Positions 16,066 to 26,133 of a DNA stretch of 64,000 nt are shown here, piece by piece; positions within the stretch are counted from its first letter, which is position 1; the number at the start of each line of letters is the position of its first letter. The position numbers and the translations under genes are program-made. Origin of the DNA: Modicisalibacter muralis (GTDB taxonomy: Bacteria > Pseudomonadota > Gammaproteobacteria > Pseudomonadales > Halomonadaceae); contig NZ_FNGI01000001.1 of assembly GCF_900102945.1 (NCBI RefSeq), forward strand, positions 62,001-126,000, written 5' to 3'. Below the pieces are notes generated by a model. That model was not told the DNA's origin. It saw only the letters and a list, made by a program, of their open reading frames with translations, and did not search any database.

Positions 16066-16132
16066 GAGCCGGCTCCTTCGCTGCTAGCGCTTTTTGCAAC
16101 GTAGGTCCGGATAGCCAGCCTCGCAAGTCGCG

Positions 16133-16762
16133 TTATTGGGGCACGCTCACCCACCCCAGGGCGTCGATATTGTCCAGCCGCCAGCGGGCGCGCACCTGGC
16201 CGACCAGCGTGAAGGACAGTGTTTCCGGGGCAACGGTATCCAGATGCTGCGATTCATCGCTGATGCTGACGTCGCCATCGAGGGTTTTCGAAAGGTAACG
16301 AATCACCAGTTGATCGAAGCGCTCGAGCACGTACAGGCCGTCTCTATCGAAATTCTTGAGTGGCAGGATAGCCGCCAGGTCGCCCTCGGCAAGGAAATCG
16401 AAACGCTCGCCGTTGCCTGGAGTCACCAGATGACAGTCGCGGGTCAGGTGCGGCACTGGCAACCCGCCGAGAAGCGGCATGAGGGTTTTTCCCTGGCGTA
16501 GCCAGGGAGCGGGTTGATGTACTTGCATATACAACACCCCACCCTGGACAGGCGGAGCGGGTGTGCCATCCAGCAGGTCACTGAGTGTACAGTCGAGTGC
16601 CTCGGCGAGCGCCAGCAAGCGCTCATGCCCGATCTGTTTTATCGTGCCCGATTCCCAATAGGAAATGGTGACGTCGGAGACGCCGACTCGGCGCGCGAGG
16701 GCGGCTTTGCTCAAGCGAGCCTGCACTCGTAGCCGTTTTATGCGGGATCCCAATGCGTCCAT
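16133..16762 (-). CDS. XRE-family regulator with S24/CI-like C-terminal domain
   Basis: The product is 209 residues from the ATG at 16762. The frame stays open to an alternative start at 16840 (26 extra residues of low-complexity sequence). The helix-turn-helix is at residues 7-60 (LRVQARLSKAALARRVGVSDVTISYWESG). The C-terminal half has the size and layout of a LexA/CI S24 domain, but the position of the catalytic serine (usually GDSM) reads EGDLAAIL, so self-cleavage is unlikely. It could be a prophage repressor, since it is next to the prophage, or a chromosomal regulator. The perfect palindrome at 16836-16857 is a likely self-operator. Confidence 0.75.
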   Translation of the reverse strand: MDALGSRIKRLRVQARLSKAALARRVGVSDVTISYWESGTIKQIGHERLLALAEALDCTLSDLLDGTPAPPVQGGVLYMQVHQPAPWLRQGKTLMPLLGGLPVPHLTRDCHLVTPGNGERFDFLAEGDLAAILPLKNFDRDGLYVLERFDQLVIRYLSKTLDGDVSISDESQHLDTVAPETLSFTLVGQVRARWRLDNIDALGWVSVPQ

Positions 16763-16835
16763 CGATGCATCTCGCCATAACGTGAACGCGTTAGCATAAC
16801 TAGACATTGCCGAAGTTTGTTTCGGGTTAAGGATA

Positions 16836-16857
16836 CTCATTCCAATTTAGGAATGAG
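16836..16857. promoter_or_regulatory. Perfect 8-6-8 inverted repeat upstream of the XRE gene
   Basis: CTCATTCC (16836-16843), AATTTA, GGAATGAG (16850-16857). It overlaps the far-upstream start codon of the regulator and lies 74 bases before the preferred start, a good position for an autoregulatory operator. No second copy was noticed nearby. Confidence 0.55.
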
Positions 16858-17142
16858 GCGCCGGCAGGAAACTAGCTTAGTCTATCGCGCAGGTGAAATG
16901 TATACGCTGGTTGGGTCGCGGTGTCAGCAGGCCTGGAGCCGTAGATTCCCGTGGCCGGGGTAAAAGGCGCCGACTGCTCGGCGAGCAGCCGTTGGCGCTA
17001 AGTATCGTTGCACTGAAGGCTCCATCGGCGCGGGTTGCCCGGGCGATGGTTCCGCCGATGAAACGATGGCGTTTCGTCGGCAGATGCACGCAGTATAGGT
17101 AGTCGTGCTTTGCGGAATAAGTGGGTACAATTGAAAACCAGT
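16858..17142. other. Intergenic region between the divergent XRE and LysR genes
   Basis: Short frames exist on both strands (16877-17089 minus, 16893-17102 plus), but they are Arg-rich, mutually antisense and unlike known proteins. Nothing else convincing is seen. The LysR palindrome lies at its right end. Confidence 0.5.
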
Positions 17143-17159
17143 GTTTCCAAAATGGAAAC
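17143..17159. promoter_or_regulatory. Palindrome upstream of the LysR gene
   Basis: GTTTCC (17143-17148), AAAAT, GGAAAC (17154-17159), a perfect 6-5-6 inverted repeat ending 30 bases before the LysR start. LysR proteins commonly bind such T-N11-A type sites in front of their own gene. Confidence 0.5.
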
Positions 17160-17189
17160 CTTTGCTATTCAATAACCCGGAGGTTCCGC

Positions 17190-18086
17190 TTGGCGACATT
17201 GGATGCCTTGAAGGTTTTCGTTGAAGTGGTGCGCGCCAAGAGCTTTACCGCGGCGGCAAGACGCTTGGGTATTTCAAAGTCGTTGGCCTCCAAGCGGGTC
17301 GCGGCGCTGGAGGAGGAGTTGGGAGTGAGCCTGCTCAACCGCTCCACTCGCTCGCTGCATATTACCGAGGCCGGCCAGATCTACTACGAGCACGGCCTGC
17401 GCATTCGTGACGAACTGGCCGCTGCCGAGGCGCAAGTGCAATCGGTGACGGCGCGCCCGCGCGGACAACTCAAGGTCAGCGCCCAGGTCAGCTTCGGCTT
17501 CATGTATCTGGCGATACCCACCACGGCATTCATGCGCCGCTATCCGGATATCGCGGTGGAGATACTGCTCGAGGATCAGCGCTTCGAGCCGATCGACGAC
17601 TCGGTCGACCTAGCCATTCGCATGGGGCCCTTGCCGGCATCGAGTCTGGTGTCCCGCCCCTTGTGCAAGGTGGTCTACGGTTTATATGCCGCGCCGGAGT
17701 ATCTGGCGCGCGCCGAGAGGCCGCAGCATCCTCGCGATATCGCCGAGCACGATAGCGTGTTTTACGGCAATTACGATTTGGGCGCTCACTGGCGCTTCTC
17801 GCTCAACGGCCAACCCCTGGATGTCGAGCCCAATTCGCGGCTGGTGATCAATAATCTATTGGGTGTGGTCGAAGCCGCCAAGGCCGGTTTCGGGCTGGCC
17901 TATCTGCCCACGTTTTCCGCGCGCGCCGCGGTCGCCAACGGTGAGTTGGTGCCACTTCTGCAACCGTATTGGAATGAGCACGGCAGCATGCTGGTGCTGT
18001 TCCGGTCGCGCAAGTACCTCCCCGACAAGACGCGTGCCTATCTGGATTTCATTACCGAGTGGTTTCGCGAAAACCTGGTGCTCTAG
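17190..18086 (+). CDS. LysR-family transcriptional regulator
   Basis: The product is 298 residues, the family length. The start is the TTG at 17190, six bases after GGAGG. The GTG at 17121 would add 23 unrelated residues. The winged helix-turn-helix is at residues 1-60 (LDALKVFVEVVRAKSFTAAARRLGIS, KRVAALEEELGVSLLNRSTR). The rest is a periplasmic-binding-like effector domain (FGFMYLAIPTTAFMRRYPDI, VDLAIRMGPLPASSLVSRPL). It looks like the CrgA/DmlR subgroup. Its target is unclear: gltX follows but is a housekeeping gene. Confidence 0.9.
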   Translation: MATLDALKVFVEVVRAKSFTAAARRLGISKSLASKRVAALEEELGVSLLNRSTRSLHITEAGQIYYEHGLRIRDELAAAEAQVQSVTARPRGQLKVSAQVSFGFMYLAIPTTAFMRRYPDIAVEILLEDQRFEPIDDSVDLAIRMGPLPASSLVSRPLCKVVYGLYAAPEYLARAERPQHPRDIAEHDSVFYGNYDLGAHWRFSLNGQPLDVEPNSRLVINNLLGVVEAAKAGFGLAYLPTFSARAAVANGELVPLLQPYWNEHGSMLVLFRSRKYLPDKTRAYLDFITEWFRENLVL

Positions 18087-18159
18087 GTCGTCACGGCTGC
18101 TGGGCGGATGGCGAGTGCGTATAATGCCCGGCATTCACTGAGCCAACGGAACGGATGAG

Positions 18160-19638
<1,479 letters not shown>

Positions 19639-19795
19639 TTCGCTAGCCGGCTCCGGGCCGAGCTCGTGATTGCATAGTCGAAAGTCGATAACGGCACGCC
19701 TACGCGTGCCGATGTGCGAAGTGGTACGTTGATAAGCTGGCATAAGCCGCTATGGTTTTCACTATCGCCACGGTTTCGACTTTGAGGAAAGCACC

Positions 19796-20920
19796 ATGCA
19801 CACGCGAGCGGCGATTTTACGCGCCCGTCCGGTCGAGCGCCCGTACAGCGAGACCCGACCGTTGGCGATCGAGACCTTCGAGTTGTCGGGGCCAGGGCAT
19901 GGTGAGCTGCTGCTGAAGATCCATGCCGCCGGTCTGTGTCATTCCGACCTGTCGACGATCGACGGCAATCGGTCGCGACCGGTTCCCATGGTGCTCGGCC
20001 ACGAAGCCGCCGGCGAGGTGATCGAAGTCGGCGCGGGAGTACACGACTTCGCCGTGGGCGACCATGTGGTTTGCTCATTCGTGCCCAGTTGCGGTCATTG
20101 CGGCTATTGCGCCGACGGTCGCGCGGCCCTGTGCACCCACGGCGCCAAGGCCAACAACGAGGGTACATTGCTCGGTGGCGAGCGGCGTTTGGCGCAAGAC
20201 GGTAGCGGTATCCACCACCACCTGGGTATTTCCGGCTTCGCGGAATACGCCGTGGTGGCGCGCGAGTCGCTGGTCAAGATCGACCCGGCGCTGGCGTACG
20301 ATATCGCGGCGCTGTTCGGCTGCGCCGTGCTCACTGGCGTGGGTGCCGTGATTCACACGGCGAACCTGCGTCTGGGTCAGAGCGTGCTGGTGGTCGGCCT
20401 GGGTGGCGTGGGGCTGTCGGCGGTATTGGGCGCGCTCGCCGGCGGCGCTTCGCAGGTGATCGCCGCAGATATCGACCCGGCCAAGCTGGACAAGGCCAGG
20501 GAGCTGGGCGCTACGGCCAGCGTGGATCCACGAGACGAGAAGGCGTTGCAACAGGTGCGGGATCTGACCGGCGGTGGCGTCAACGTTGCCGCGGAATTTG
20601 CCGGCGTGCCCTCGGCGCTGGAATTCGCCTTCGCCGCCACGGCCCGAGGCGGCACTACGGTCACCGCCGGGTTGCCGCATCCGGATACACGCGTGTCGAT
20701 CAGTCCGGTGCAAATGGTGGCCGAGGAGCGCAGCCTTAAGGGCTCCTATCTGGGCGGGCACGTACCCAAGCTCGACATTCCCGAATATATCGCGCTCTAT
20801 CAGGCGGGCCGCCTCCCGATCGATAAGCTGCTGACGCATCGACTGTCGCTCGACGAGATCAATATCGGCTTCGAGCGTCTGGCCAGCGGCGAGGCGATTC
20901 GCCAGGTGGTGACGTTCTAG
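19796..20920 (+). CDS. Zinc-dependent alcohol dehydrogenase (MDR family)
   Basis: The product is 374 residues. Catalytic zinc ligands are seen as Cys48 (AAGLCHSDLS) and His69-Glu70 (LGHEAAGEV). Structural zinc is the four-cysteine set at 99, 102, 105 and 113 (CGHCGYCADGRAALC). The Rossmann motif is GLGGVGLS near residue 200, with an Asp after the second strand (AADIDP) that favours NAD. It resembles class III / Rxn-type alcohol dehydrogenases of actinobacteria and proteobacteria. The substrate cannot be told. GAGGAAAG precedes the ATG. The spacing to livG (157 bases) suggests separate transcription. Confidence 0.88.
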   Translation: MHTRAAILRARPVERPYSETRPLAIETFELSGPGHGELLLKIHAAGLCHSDLSTIDGNRSRPVPMVLGHEAAGEVIEVGAGVHDFAVGDHVVCSFVPSCGHCGYCADGRAALCTHGAKANNEGTLLGGERRLAQDGSGIHHHLGISGFAEYAVVARESLVKIDPALAYDIAALFGCAVLTGVGAVIHTANLRLGQSVLVVGLGGVGLSAVLGALAGGASQVIAADIDPAKLDKARELGATASVDPRDEKALQQVRDLTGGGVNVAAEFAGVPSALEFAFAATARGGTTVTAGLPHPDTRVSISPVQMVAEERSLKGSYLGGHVPKLDIPEYIALYQAGRLPIDKLLTHRLSLDEINIGFERLASGEAIRQVVTF

Positions 20921-21027
20921 CCGAGGTTTAAATAAAGTCCTCTATATTAAGCATAAGTCGTATGGCACATGATGAGGCCGCCATGCATGCTGCATGACAT
21001 GGTATCCAATGAGTGGATAGGCGGAAC

Positions 21028-21081
21028 ATGAAACTCAGCGGCAATAAAACAATAATGAGCCAGCGGACTGCGTCGAAATGA
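21028..21081 (+). CDS. Possible 17-residue leader peptide coupled to livG
   Basis: Starts ATG AAA CTC at 21028 with AGGCGG shortly before it. Its stop TGA (21079-21081) overlaps the livG start ATG (21078-21080). livG itself has no recognisable ribosome-binding site, so translation through this small frame could deliver ribosomes to livG. Supported only by these two observations. Confidence 0.4.
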   Translation: MKLSGNKTIMSQRTASK

Positions 21082-21830
21082 GTACGCATATTCTTGAAAC
21101 TCAGGGGCTGACCAAGGTCTTCAAGGGTTTTACCGCGGTCAAGGACGTCAACCTGCGGGTCAAGCACGGTACGATTCATGCGCTGATCGGCCCCAATGGC
21201 GCCGGCAAGACCACGGTTTTCAATCTACTCACCAAATTCCTTTCGCCGTCGGCGGGCAACATCATCTACGACGGCAAAGACATCACCCACCGCAAGGCGG
21301 CGGACATCGCCGATCACGGTATCGTCCGATCCTTTCAAATATCCGCGGTGTTTCCCCATCTGAGCGTGCGCGACAACGTGCGCGTGGCGCTGCAGCGGCG
21401 CCTGGGCTACTCCTACCATTTCTGGCGTTCCGACAAGGTATTGGATTCCCTGGATGAGCGCGCGATGGAACTGCTCGACGCCGTGGGACTGGCGGATTTT
21501 GCCGACGACATCAGCGTCGAACTGGCCTACGGACGCAAGCGCGCGCTCGAGATCGCCACGACACTGGCGCTCGACCCGGCGCTGATGCTGCTCGATGAAC
21601 CCACCCAGGGCATGAGCGTCGAGGACGTGGGCAAGATCACGGCGCTGATAAAACAGGTCGCCGCGGACCGTACCATTCTCATGGTGGAGCATAATCTGGG
21701 TGTCGTGGCCTCGCTGGCCGATACCATCAGCGTGCTCAATCAGGGCGAGATTCTTGCCGAAGGGCCTTACGAAGAAGTCTCGCGTAACAAGGCCGTGAGG
21801 GAGGCTTACATGGGAACCGCGGATGCCTGA
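21078..21830 (+). CDS. livG: Branched-chain amino acid-type ABC transporter ATP-binding protein LivG
   Basis: The product is 250 residues. Walker A is GPNGAGKTT (about residue 37), the Q-loop region is SFQISAVFPHLSV, and Walker B is LMLLDEPTQGM. The usual signature is replaced by VELAYGRKRALEIA, where LSGGQ-like LAYGRKR is normal for LivG proteins. The C-terminal BCA_ABC_TP_C extension (ILAEGPYEEVSRNKAVREAYMG) is present. Overlaps livF by 8 bases. Hydrolyses ATP for uptake of a small polar substrate such as leucine, urea or an amide. Confidence 0.9.
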   Translation: MSTHILETQGLTKVFKGFTAVKDVNLRVKHGTIHALIGPNGAGKTTVFNLLTKFLSPSAGNIIYDGKDITHRKAADIADHGIVRSFQISAVFPHLSVRDNVRVALQRRLGYSYHFWRSDKVLDSLDERAMELLDAVGLADFADDISVELAYGRKRALEIATTLALDPALMLLDEPTQGMSVEDVGKITALIKQVAADRTILMVEHNLGVVASLADTISVLNQGEILAEGPYEEVSRNKAVREAYMGTADA

Positions 21831-22557
21831 ACAAGCACAAACACAGGCCCGGGGCCGGGAGTTGCTGCGTATCGAGGGCTTGAATGCCTGGTACGGCGAA
21901 TCTCATATCCTGCACGGCATCGATTTTACCGTGAACGAGGGCGAGGTCGTCACTCTGTTGGGACGTAACGGCGCCGGTCGCACGACCACACTCAAGTCGA
22001 TCCTGGGGCTGGTCGATCGGCGTACCGGTTCGATTCGAGTAAACGGCAGCGAAATCATCAAACAGCCCACGCACCGCATCGCGCGCATGGGCATGCTGGG
22101 TTACTGCCCGGAGGATCGCGGCATCTTCTCGCGCCTCAACGTGGACGAGAACCTCAGCCTGCCGCCGCGCCTGGGCGACGGCGGCATGAGTGTCGATGAG
22201 ATCTACCAGATGTTTCCGAATCTGGCGGAGCGTCGCAGCAGCCGAGGCACGCAACTATCCGGCGGCGAGCAGCAGATGCTGGCCATGGCGCGCATCCTGC
22301 GCACTGGCGCCAGCGTGCTGTTGCTGGATGAAGTCACCGAGGGTCTGGCGCCGGTAATCGTGCAGGCGTTGGGTGAAACCATCCGCAGCTTGAAGGACCG
22401 GGGCCTGACCATCGTGCTGGTGGAACAGAATTTCCGGTTCGCGGCGCCATTGGCCGATCGTCACTACATCATCGAGCACGGTCGGGTTGCGGAAACGATC
22501 GAGGCATCGGAAATCGAGACGAAGAAGGATCGCATCAACCAATACCTGAGTGTGTGA
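21823..22557 (+). CDS. livF: Branched-chain amino acid-type ABC transporter ATP-binding protein LivF
   Basis: The product is 244 residues. The family is clear from LLRIEGLNAWYGESHILHGI, QLSGGEQQMLAMARIL and LLLDEVTEGLAP. The Walker A reads GRNGAGRTT, so the phosphate-binding lysine is an arginine, and the D-loop side reads DEVTEG in place of DEPSEG. My recollection is that arginine at this place recurs in some proteobacterial LivF proteins, so it need not mean loss of activity. Its last ten codons recur as a relic in front of the second binding-protein gene. Confidence 0.9.
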   Translation: MPEQAQTQARGRELLRIEGLNAWYGESHILHGIDFTVNEGEVVTLLGRNGAGRTTTLKSILGLVDRRTGSIRVNGSEIIKQPTHRIARMGMLGYCPEDRGIFSRLNVDENLSLPPRLGDGGMSVDEIYQMFPNLAERRSSRGTQLSGGEQQMLAMARILRTGASVLLLDEVTEGLAPVIVQALGETIRSLKDRGLTIVLVEQNFRFAAPLADRHYIIEHGRVAETIEASEIETKKDRINQYLSV

Positions 22558-22606
22558 CTCGCGCTCTCGCTACCGCCGGGAGCCCGACTTCAGGAGGAGA
22601 ACAACA

Positions 22607-23833
22607 ATGAAGCGAATGTTAATGGCTGCCACCTGTGGCCTCACGATGATCCTGGCCAGTGGCGCAAGCACCGCCCAGGACGAGAGCCAGGGCCTGTCCA
22701 GCGACTACGTCAAGGTAGGCGTGCTCAGCGATATGTCCGGTGTTTACAAGGCGCTCGAAGGCCCCGGCGCCGTCGTGGCCGCACAGATGGCCATCGATGA
22801 TTTCGGCGGTAGCGTGCTGGGCAAACCCATCAAATTGGTTTCTTCAGATCACCAGAACAAGCCTGCCGTGGCATCGTCGACCGCACGTCAATGGATCGAC
22901 CGGGAAAACGTCGACATGATCACCGGCTTGGACAATTCGGCGGTCGGTCTGGCAGTGCAGGGCCTGGCGTCGGACAAGGGTGTCATCACCATGAACACCG
23001 GCTCCGGCACCACCGAGTTGACCGAGAGCCAATGTACCGAATACGGCATCCACTACGTCTACGACACCTATTCATTGCCCGTGGGCACCGCGACGGCAAT
23101 CGTCAAGAACGGTGGCGAGACCTGGTTTTTCATCACGGCCGACTATGCGTTCGGTCACTCGCTGGAAGACAACACTTCAATGGTCGTCGAGAACCTGGGT
23201 GGCAAGGTCGTGGGTGGCGTCGAGGCGCCGCTCGGAACTACCGATTTCGCGTCCTACCTGATCCAGGCCAAGGCATCGGGCGCCGACGTCATCGCGCTGG
23301 CCAATGCCGGCTCCGATACCGTCAACGCCATCAAGCAGGCCAACTCGTTCGGCATCGTGGAGCAAGGTCAACAGATGGCCGGCATGCTGGTGTTCCTCAC
23401 CGACGTGAAAGCATTGGGTCTGGAAACCGCCCAGGGCCTGCAGTTCACCACCGCGTTCTACTGGGACCGCAGCGACGAGGCGCGCAAATGGTCGCAGCGC
23501 TTTTTCGAGAAGCATGGCGCCATGCCGACGATGGTTCAGGCGGGCGTGTACTCGGCCACGTTGTCTTATCTGGAGGCGGTCAAGAAGGCCGGTACCGATG
23601 ATGCCGATGCCGTGCGTGAGGTGCTGGGCGACATGACCATCAACGACATGTTCGTCCAGGGCGGCGATATCCTGCCCAATGGCCTCATGACGCATGACAT
23701 GTATCTGGTGAAAGCCAAGTCGCCCGAGCAATCGGAAGGGCCGTGGGACCTGCTGGAAGTGGTTGCCACGATACCCGGGGAAAAGGCGTTCATCCCGTTG
23801 TCCGAAAGCGCCTGCCAGCTACTCGATAAGTAA
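22607..23833 (+). CDS. ABC transporter substrate-binding protein, copy 1
   Basis: The product is 408 residues. Sec signal peptide MKRMLMAATCGLTMILASGASTAQD is expected to be cut near residue 23, followed by a Peripla_BP_6 fold (VKVGVLSDMSGVYK, DDFGGSVLGKPI, DMITGLDNSAVGLAVQ, WFFITADYAFGHSLE). The ATG at 22607 is preferred because AGGAGGAG lies just upstream. The open frame reaches back into livF only by chance. It binds the substrate in the periplasm for LivHMGF. Nearly collinear and closely similar to the next gene, so it is one of a tandem pair. Confidence 0.92.
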   Translation: MKRMLMAATCGLTMILASGASTAQDESQGLSSDYVKVGVLSDMSGVYKALEGPGAVVAAQMAIDDFGGSVLGKPIKLVSSDHQNKPAVASSTARQWIDRENVDMITGLDNSAVGLAVQGLASDKGVITMNTGSGTTELTESQCTEYGIHYVYDTYSLPVGTATAIVKNGGETWFFITADYAFGHSLEDNTSMVVENLGGKVVGGVEAPLGTTDFASYLIQAKASGADVIALANAGSDTVNAIKQANSFGIVEQGQQMAGMLVFLTDVKALGLETAQGLQFTTAFYWDRSDEARKWSQRFFEKHGAMPTMVQAGVYSATLSYLEAVKKAGTDDADAVREVLGDMTINDMFVQGGDILPNGLMTHDMYLVKAKSPEQSEGPWDLLEVVATIPGEKAFIPLSESACQLLDK

Positions 23834-23886
23834 CGTATGCAAGTGGGGCGATAAGGCTCGAGGAGCCGCCGCCCACGGAAAGCGAG

Positions 23887-23970
23887 AAAGAGTGTATCGG
23901 TCAGTACCTGAGTGTGTAACTCGCGCTCTCACTACCGCCGGGGGCCCGGCTTCAGGAGGAGAAGGCAATG
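23887..23970 (+). repeat. Duplicated leader carrying a relic of the livF 3' end
   Basis: Copy of 22525-22609. The relic translates as KECIGQYLSV-stop against KDRINQYLSV-stop at the true livF end. It is followed by a near-identical untranslated leader (ACTCGCGCTCTC, TACCGCCGGG, CTTCAGGAGGAG) and the start codon. It marks the unit that was duplicated when the binding-protein gene was doubled. Confidence 0.85.
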
Positions 23971-25188
23971 AGGAAACTACTATTGGCCGCGACCTGTGGC
24001 TTCACCATGACCCTGGCGGGCGCCGCGAGCGCCCAGGATCAGGCGTTGTCCAACGATTACGTCAAAATCGGCGTGCTGGGCGACATGTCCGGCGTTTATG
24101 CCACCGGCTTCAGCGGTCCGGGGGCGGTCGGAGCCGTCAAGATGGCGGTTGACGACTTTGGCGGCAGCGTATTGGGGCAACCGATCCGGGTGATTTCCGC
24201 AGATCACCAGAACAAGCCCGACGTTGCCTCGGCCACCGCCCGTGAATGGATCGACCAGGAGCGTGTCGACATGATCACGGATCTGACCAACTCGGCCGTG
24301 GGTCTCGCGGTGCAGAGCCTGGCCTCGGATAAAGGCGTCATTACCATGAACACCGGCGCGGCGACCACGCAGCTGACCAATGAGGCCTGTACCAAGTACG
24401 GCATTCACTACGGCTACGATACCTATGCGCTGCCGGTCGGTACCGCGACGGCGATCGTCAAGAACGGTGGCAAGAAGTGGTTCTTCATTACCGCCGACTA
24501 CGCGTTCGGACATTCGTTGCAGAAAAACACCACCGAGGTCGTGGAGAGCCTGGGCGGCGAGGTCGTCGGTAGTGTCGCTGCGCCGTTGGGCACCAATGAC
24601 TTTGCCTCCTATCTGTTGCAGGCCAAGGCCTCGGGCGCCGAGGTCATTGCCTTGGCCAATGCCGGCCAGGATACGGTGAACTCGGTGAAGCAGGCGGATT
24701 CGTTCGGCATCGTGCAGGGCGGCCAGCAACTGGCCGGGATGCTGGTGTTGATCAGCGACGTCAAGAGTCTGGGCCAGGAGGTCGCCAAGGGCCTGCAGTT
24801 CACCAGCGCCTGGTACTGGAACTACGACGATGAGTCGCGCGAATGGGCCAAGCGTTACATGGAGCGCACCGGCGCTGCGCCCACGTTCCCACATGCGGCG
24901 CTGTACTCTGCCACCACGGCGTATCTGAACGCGGTCAAGGCCGCGGGCACGGATGACGCCGACGCAGTGCGCGCCCAGCTCAACGAGATGACGATCGACG
25001 ACTTTTTCGCCAAGGGTGGCGATATCCGGCCGGATGGCTTGCTGGTCCACGATATGTATCTGCTCAAGGTCAAGGAAGCGTCCGCGTCGAAAGGGGAGTG
25101 GGACGTGGCCGGAGTGGCGCGCGTCATTCCCGGTGAACAAGCGTATCCGCCCCTGTCCGAAAGCACCTGTGCGCATATCGACCAATAA
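23968..25188 (+). CDS. ABC transporter substrate-binding protein, copy 2
   Basis: The product is 406 residues, aligned end to end with the preceding protein. Signal peptide MRKLLLAATCGFTMTLAGAASAQ, then VKIGVLGDMSGVYATGFSGPGAVG, DDFGGSVLGQPI, FFITADYAFGHSLQ and a conserved C-terminal cysteine (PPLSESTCAHIDQ). AGGAGGAG precedes the ATG. Differences cluster in surface segments (for example ALEGPGAVVAA against TGFSGPGAVGA), so ligand preference may differ between the copies. Both would feed the same permease. Confidence 0.92.
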   Translation: MRKLLLAATCGFTMTLAGAASAQDQALSNDYVKIGVLGDMSGVYATGFSGPGAVGAVKMAVDDFGGSVLGQPIRVISADHQNKPDVASATAREWIDQERVDMITDLTNSAVGLAVQSLASDKGVITMNTGAATTQLTNEACTKYGIHYGYDTYALPVGTATAIVKNGGKKWFFITADYAFGHSLQKNTTEVVESLGGEVVGSVAAPLGTNDFASYLLQAKASGAEVIALANAGQDTVNSVKQADSFGIVQGGQQLAGMLVLISDVKSLGQEVAKGLQFTSAWYWNYDDESREWAKRYMERTGAAPTFPHAALYSATTAYLNAVKAAGTDDADAVRAQLNEMTIDDFFAKGGDIRPDGLLVHDMYLLKVKEASASKGEWDVAGVARVIPGEQAYPPLSESTCAHIDQ

Positions 25189-25215
25189 AATAAGCGAACC
25201 GGGGAGCCTTGCGCC

Positions 25216-26118
25216 GTGAATGTATCGCTTGACCTGATCCTGGCGCAGATGATGCTGGGCCTGAGTGCCGGCGTGTTTTACGCCATGCTGAGCCTGGGCC
25301 TGGCCATCATCTTCGGTCTGCTCAATGTGATCAATTTCGCTCACGGCGCACTCTATATGCTGGGTGCGTTCGTGGCATTGATCGGCCATTCATACATTGG
25401 CCCATGGCTCGGTTACGAGGATTTTCAACTGGGCTTCTGGCCGGCGCTGATCGTGGCGCCGCTGCTCGTCGGTTGCTTCGGCATGCTGCTGGAGCGGACC
25501 ATGCTGCGCCGGCTATATCAGTTCGACCATATCTACGGGCTGCTGCTGACCTTCGGTATCGCCTTGATGCTGCAAGGCTTCTTTACCAACTACTTCAATG
25601 TTTCCGGCACTCCCTATGGCGGCCAGCCGGAGTCGCTTAACGGCATTGTCAATCTCGGCTTCATGTATTTCCCCAAGTTCCGATTGTTCGCCATCGTCAT
25701 GTCGATAGTGGTGTGCTTTCTCACCTGGTTCGTGATCGAGCGCACCCGACTGGGCGCAGTGCTGCGGGCTGGAGTGGAGAACCCCAAGCTGGTCCAGGCG
25801 TTCGGGATCAACGTGCCACTCATGGTGACGCTGACCTTCGGCTTTGGCGTCGCATTGGCGGCGCTGGCTGGGGTGCTGGCGGCACCTATCTACTCGGTTA
25901 GCCCATTGATGGGCGCCAACCTGATTATCGTGGTGTTCGCCGTGGTCGTCATCGGCGGTATGGGTTCGATCATGGGCGCCATCGTCACCGGCCTGACACT
26001 CGGTCTGATCCAGGGCCTGACCAAGGCGATCTATCCGCCGGCAGCCAATACGGTGATCTTTTTCATCATGGTGATCGTTTTGCTGGTTCGACCGGCCGGT
26101 CTGTTCGGCAAGGAATAA
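25216..26118 (+). CDS. livH: Branched-chain amino acid-type ABC transporter permease LivH
   Basis: The product is 300 residues starting at GTG 25216. Membrane protein of about eight segments with the LivH hallmarks GLSAGVFYAMLSLGLAIIFG, NVINFAHGALYMLGAF and MGSIMGAIVTGLTLGLIQG. GGGGAG lies upstream. One half of the inner-membrane channel, paired with LivM, which begins 16 bases later. Confidence 0.94.
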   Translation: MNVSLDLILAQMMLGLSAGVFYAMLSLGLAIIFGLLNVINFAHGALYMLGAFVALIGHSYIGPWLGYEDFQLGFWPALIVAPLLVGCFGMLLERTMLRRLYQFDHIYGLLLTFGIALMLQGFFTNYFNVSGTPYGGQPESLNGIVNLGFMYFPKFRLFAIVMSIVVCFLTWFVIERTRLGAVLRAGVENPKLVQAFGINVPLMVTLTFGFGVALAALAGVLAAPIYSVSPLMGANLIIVVFAVVVIGGMGSIMGAIVTGLTLGLIQGLTKAIYPPAANTVIFFIMVIVLLVRPAGLFGKE

Positions 26119-26133
26119 GGAAGCGCTACCGCA

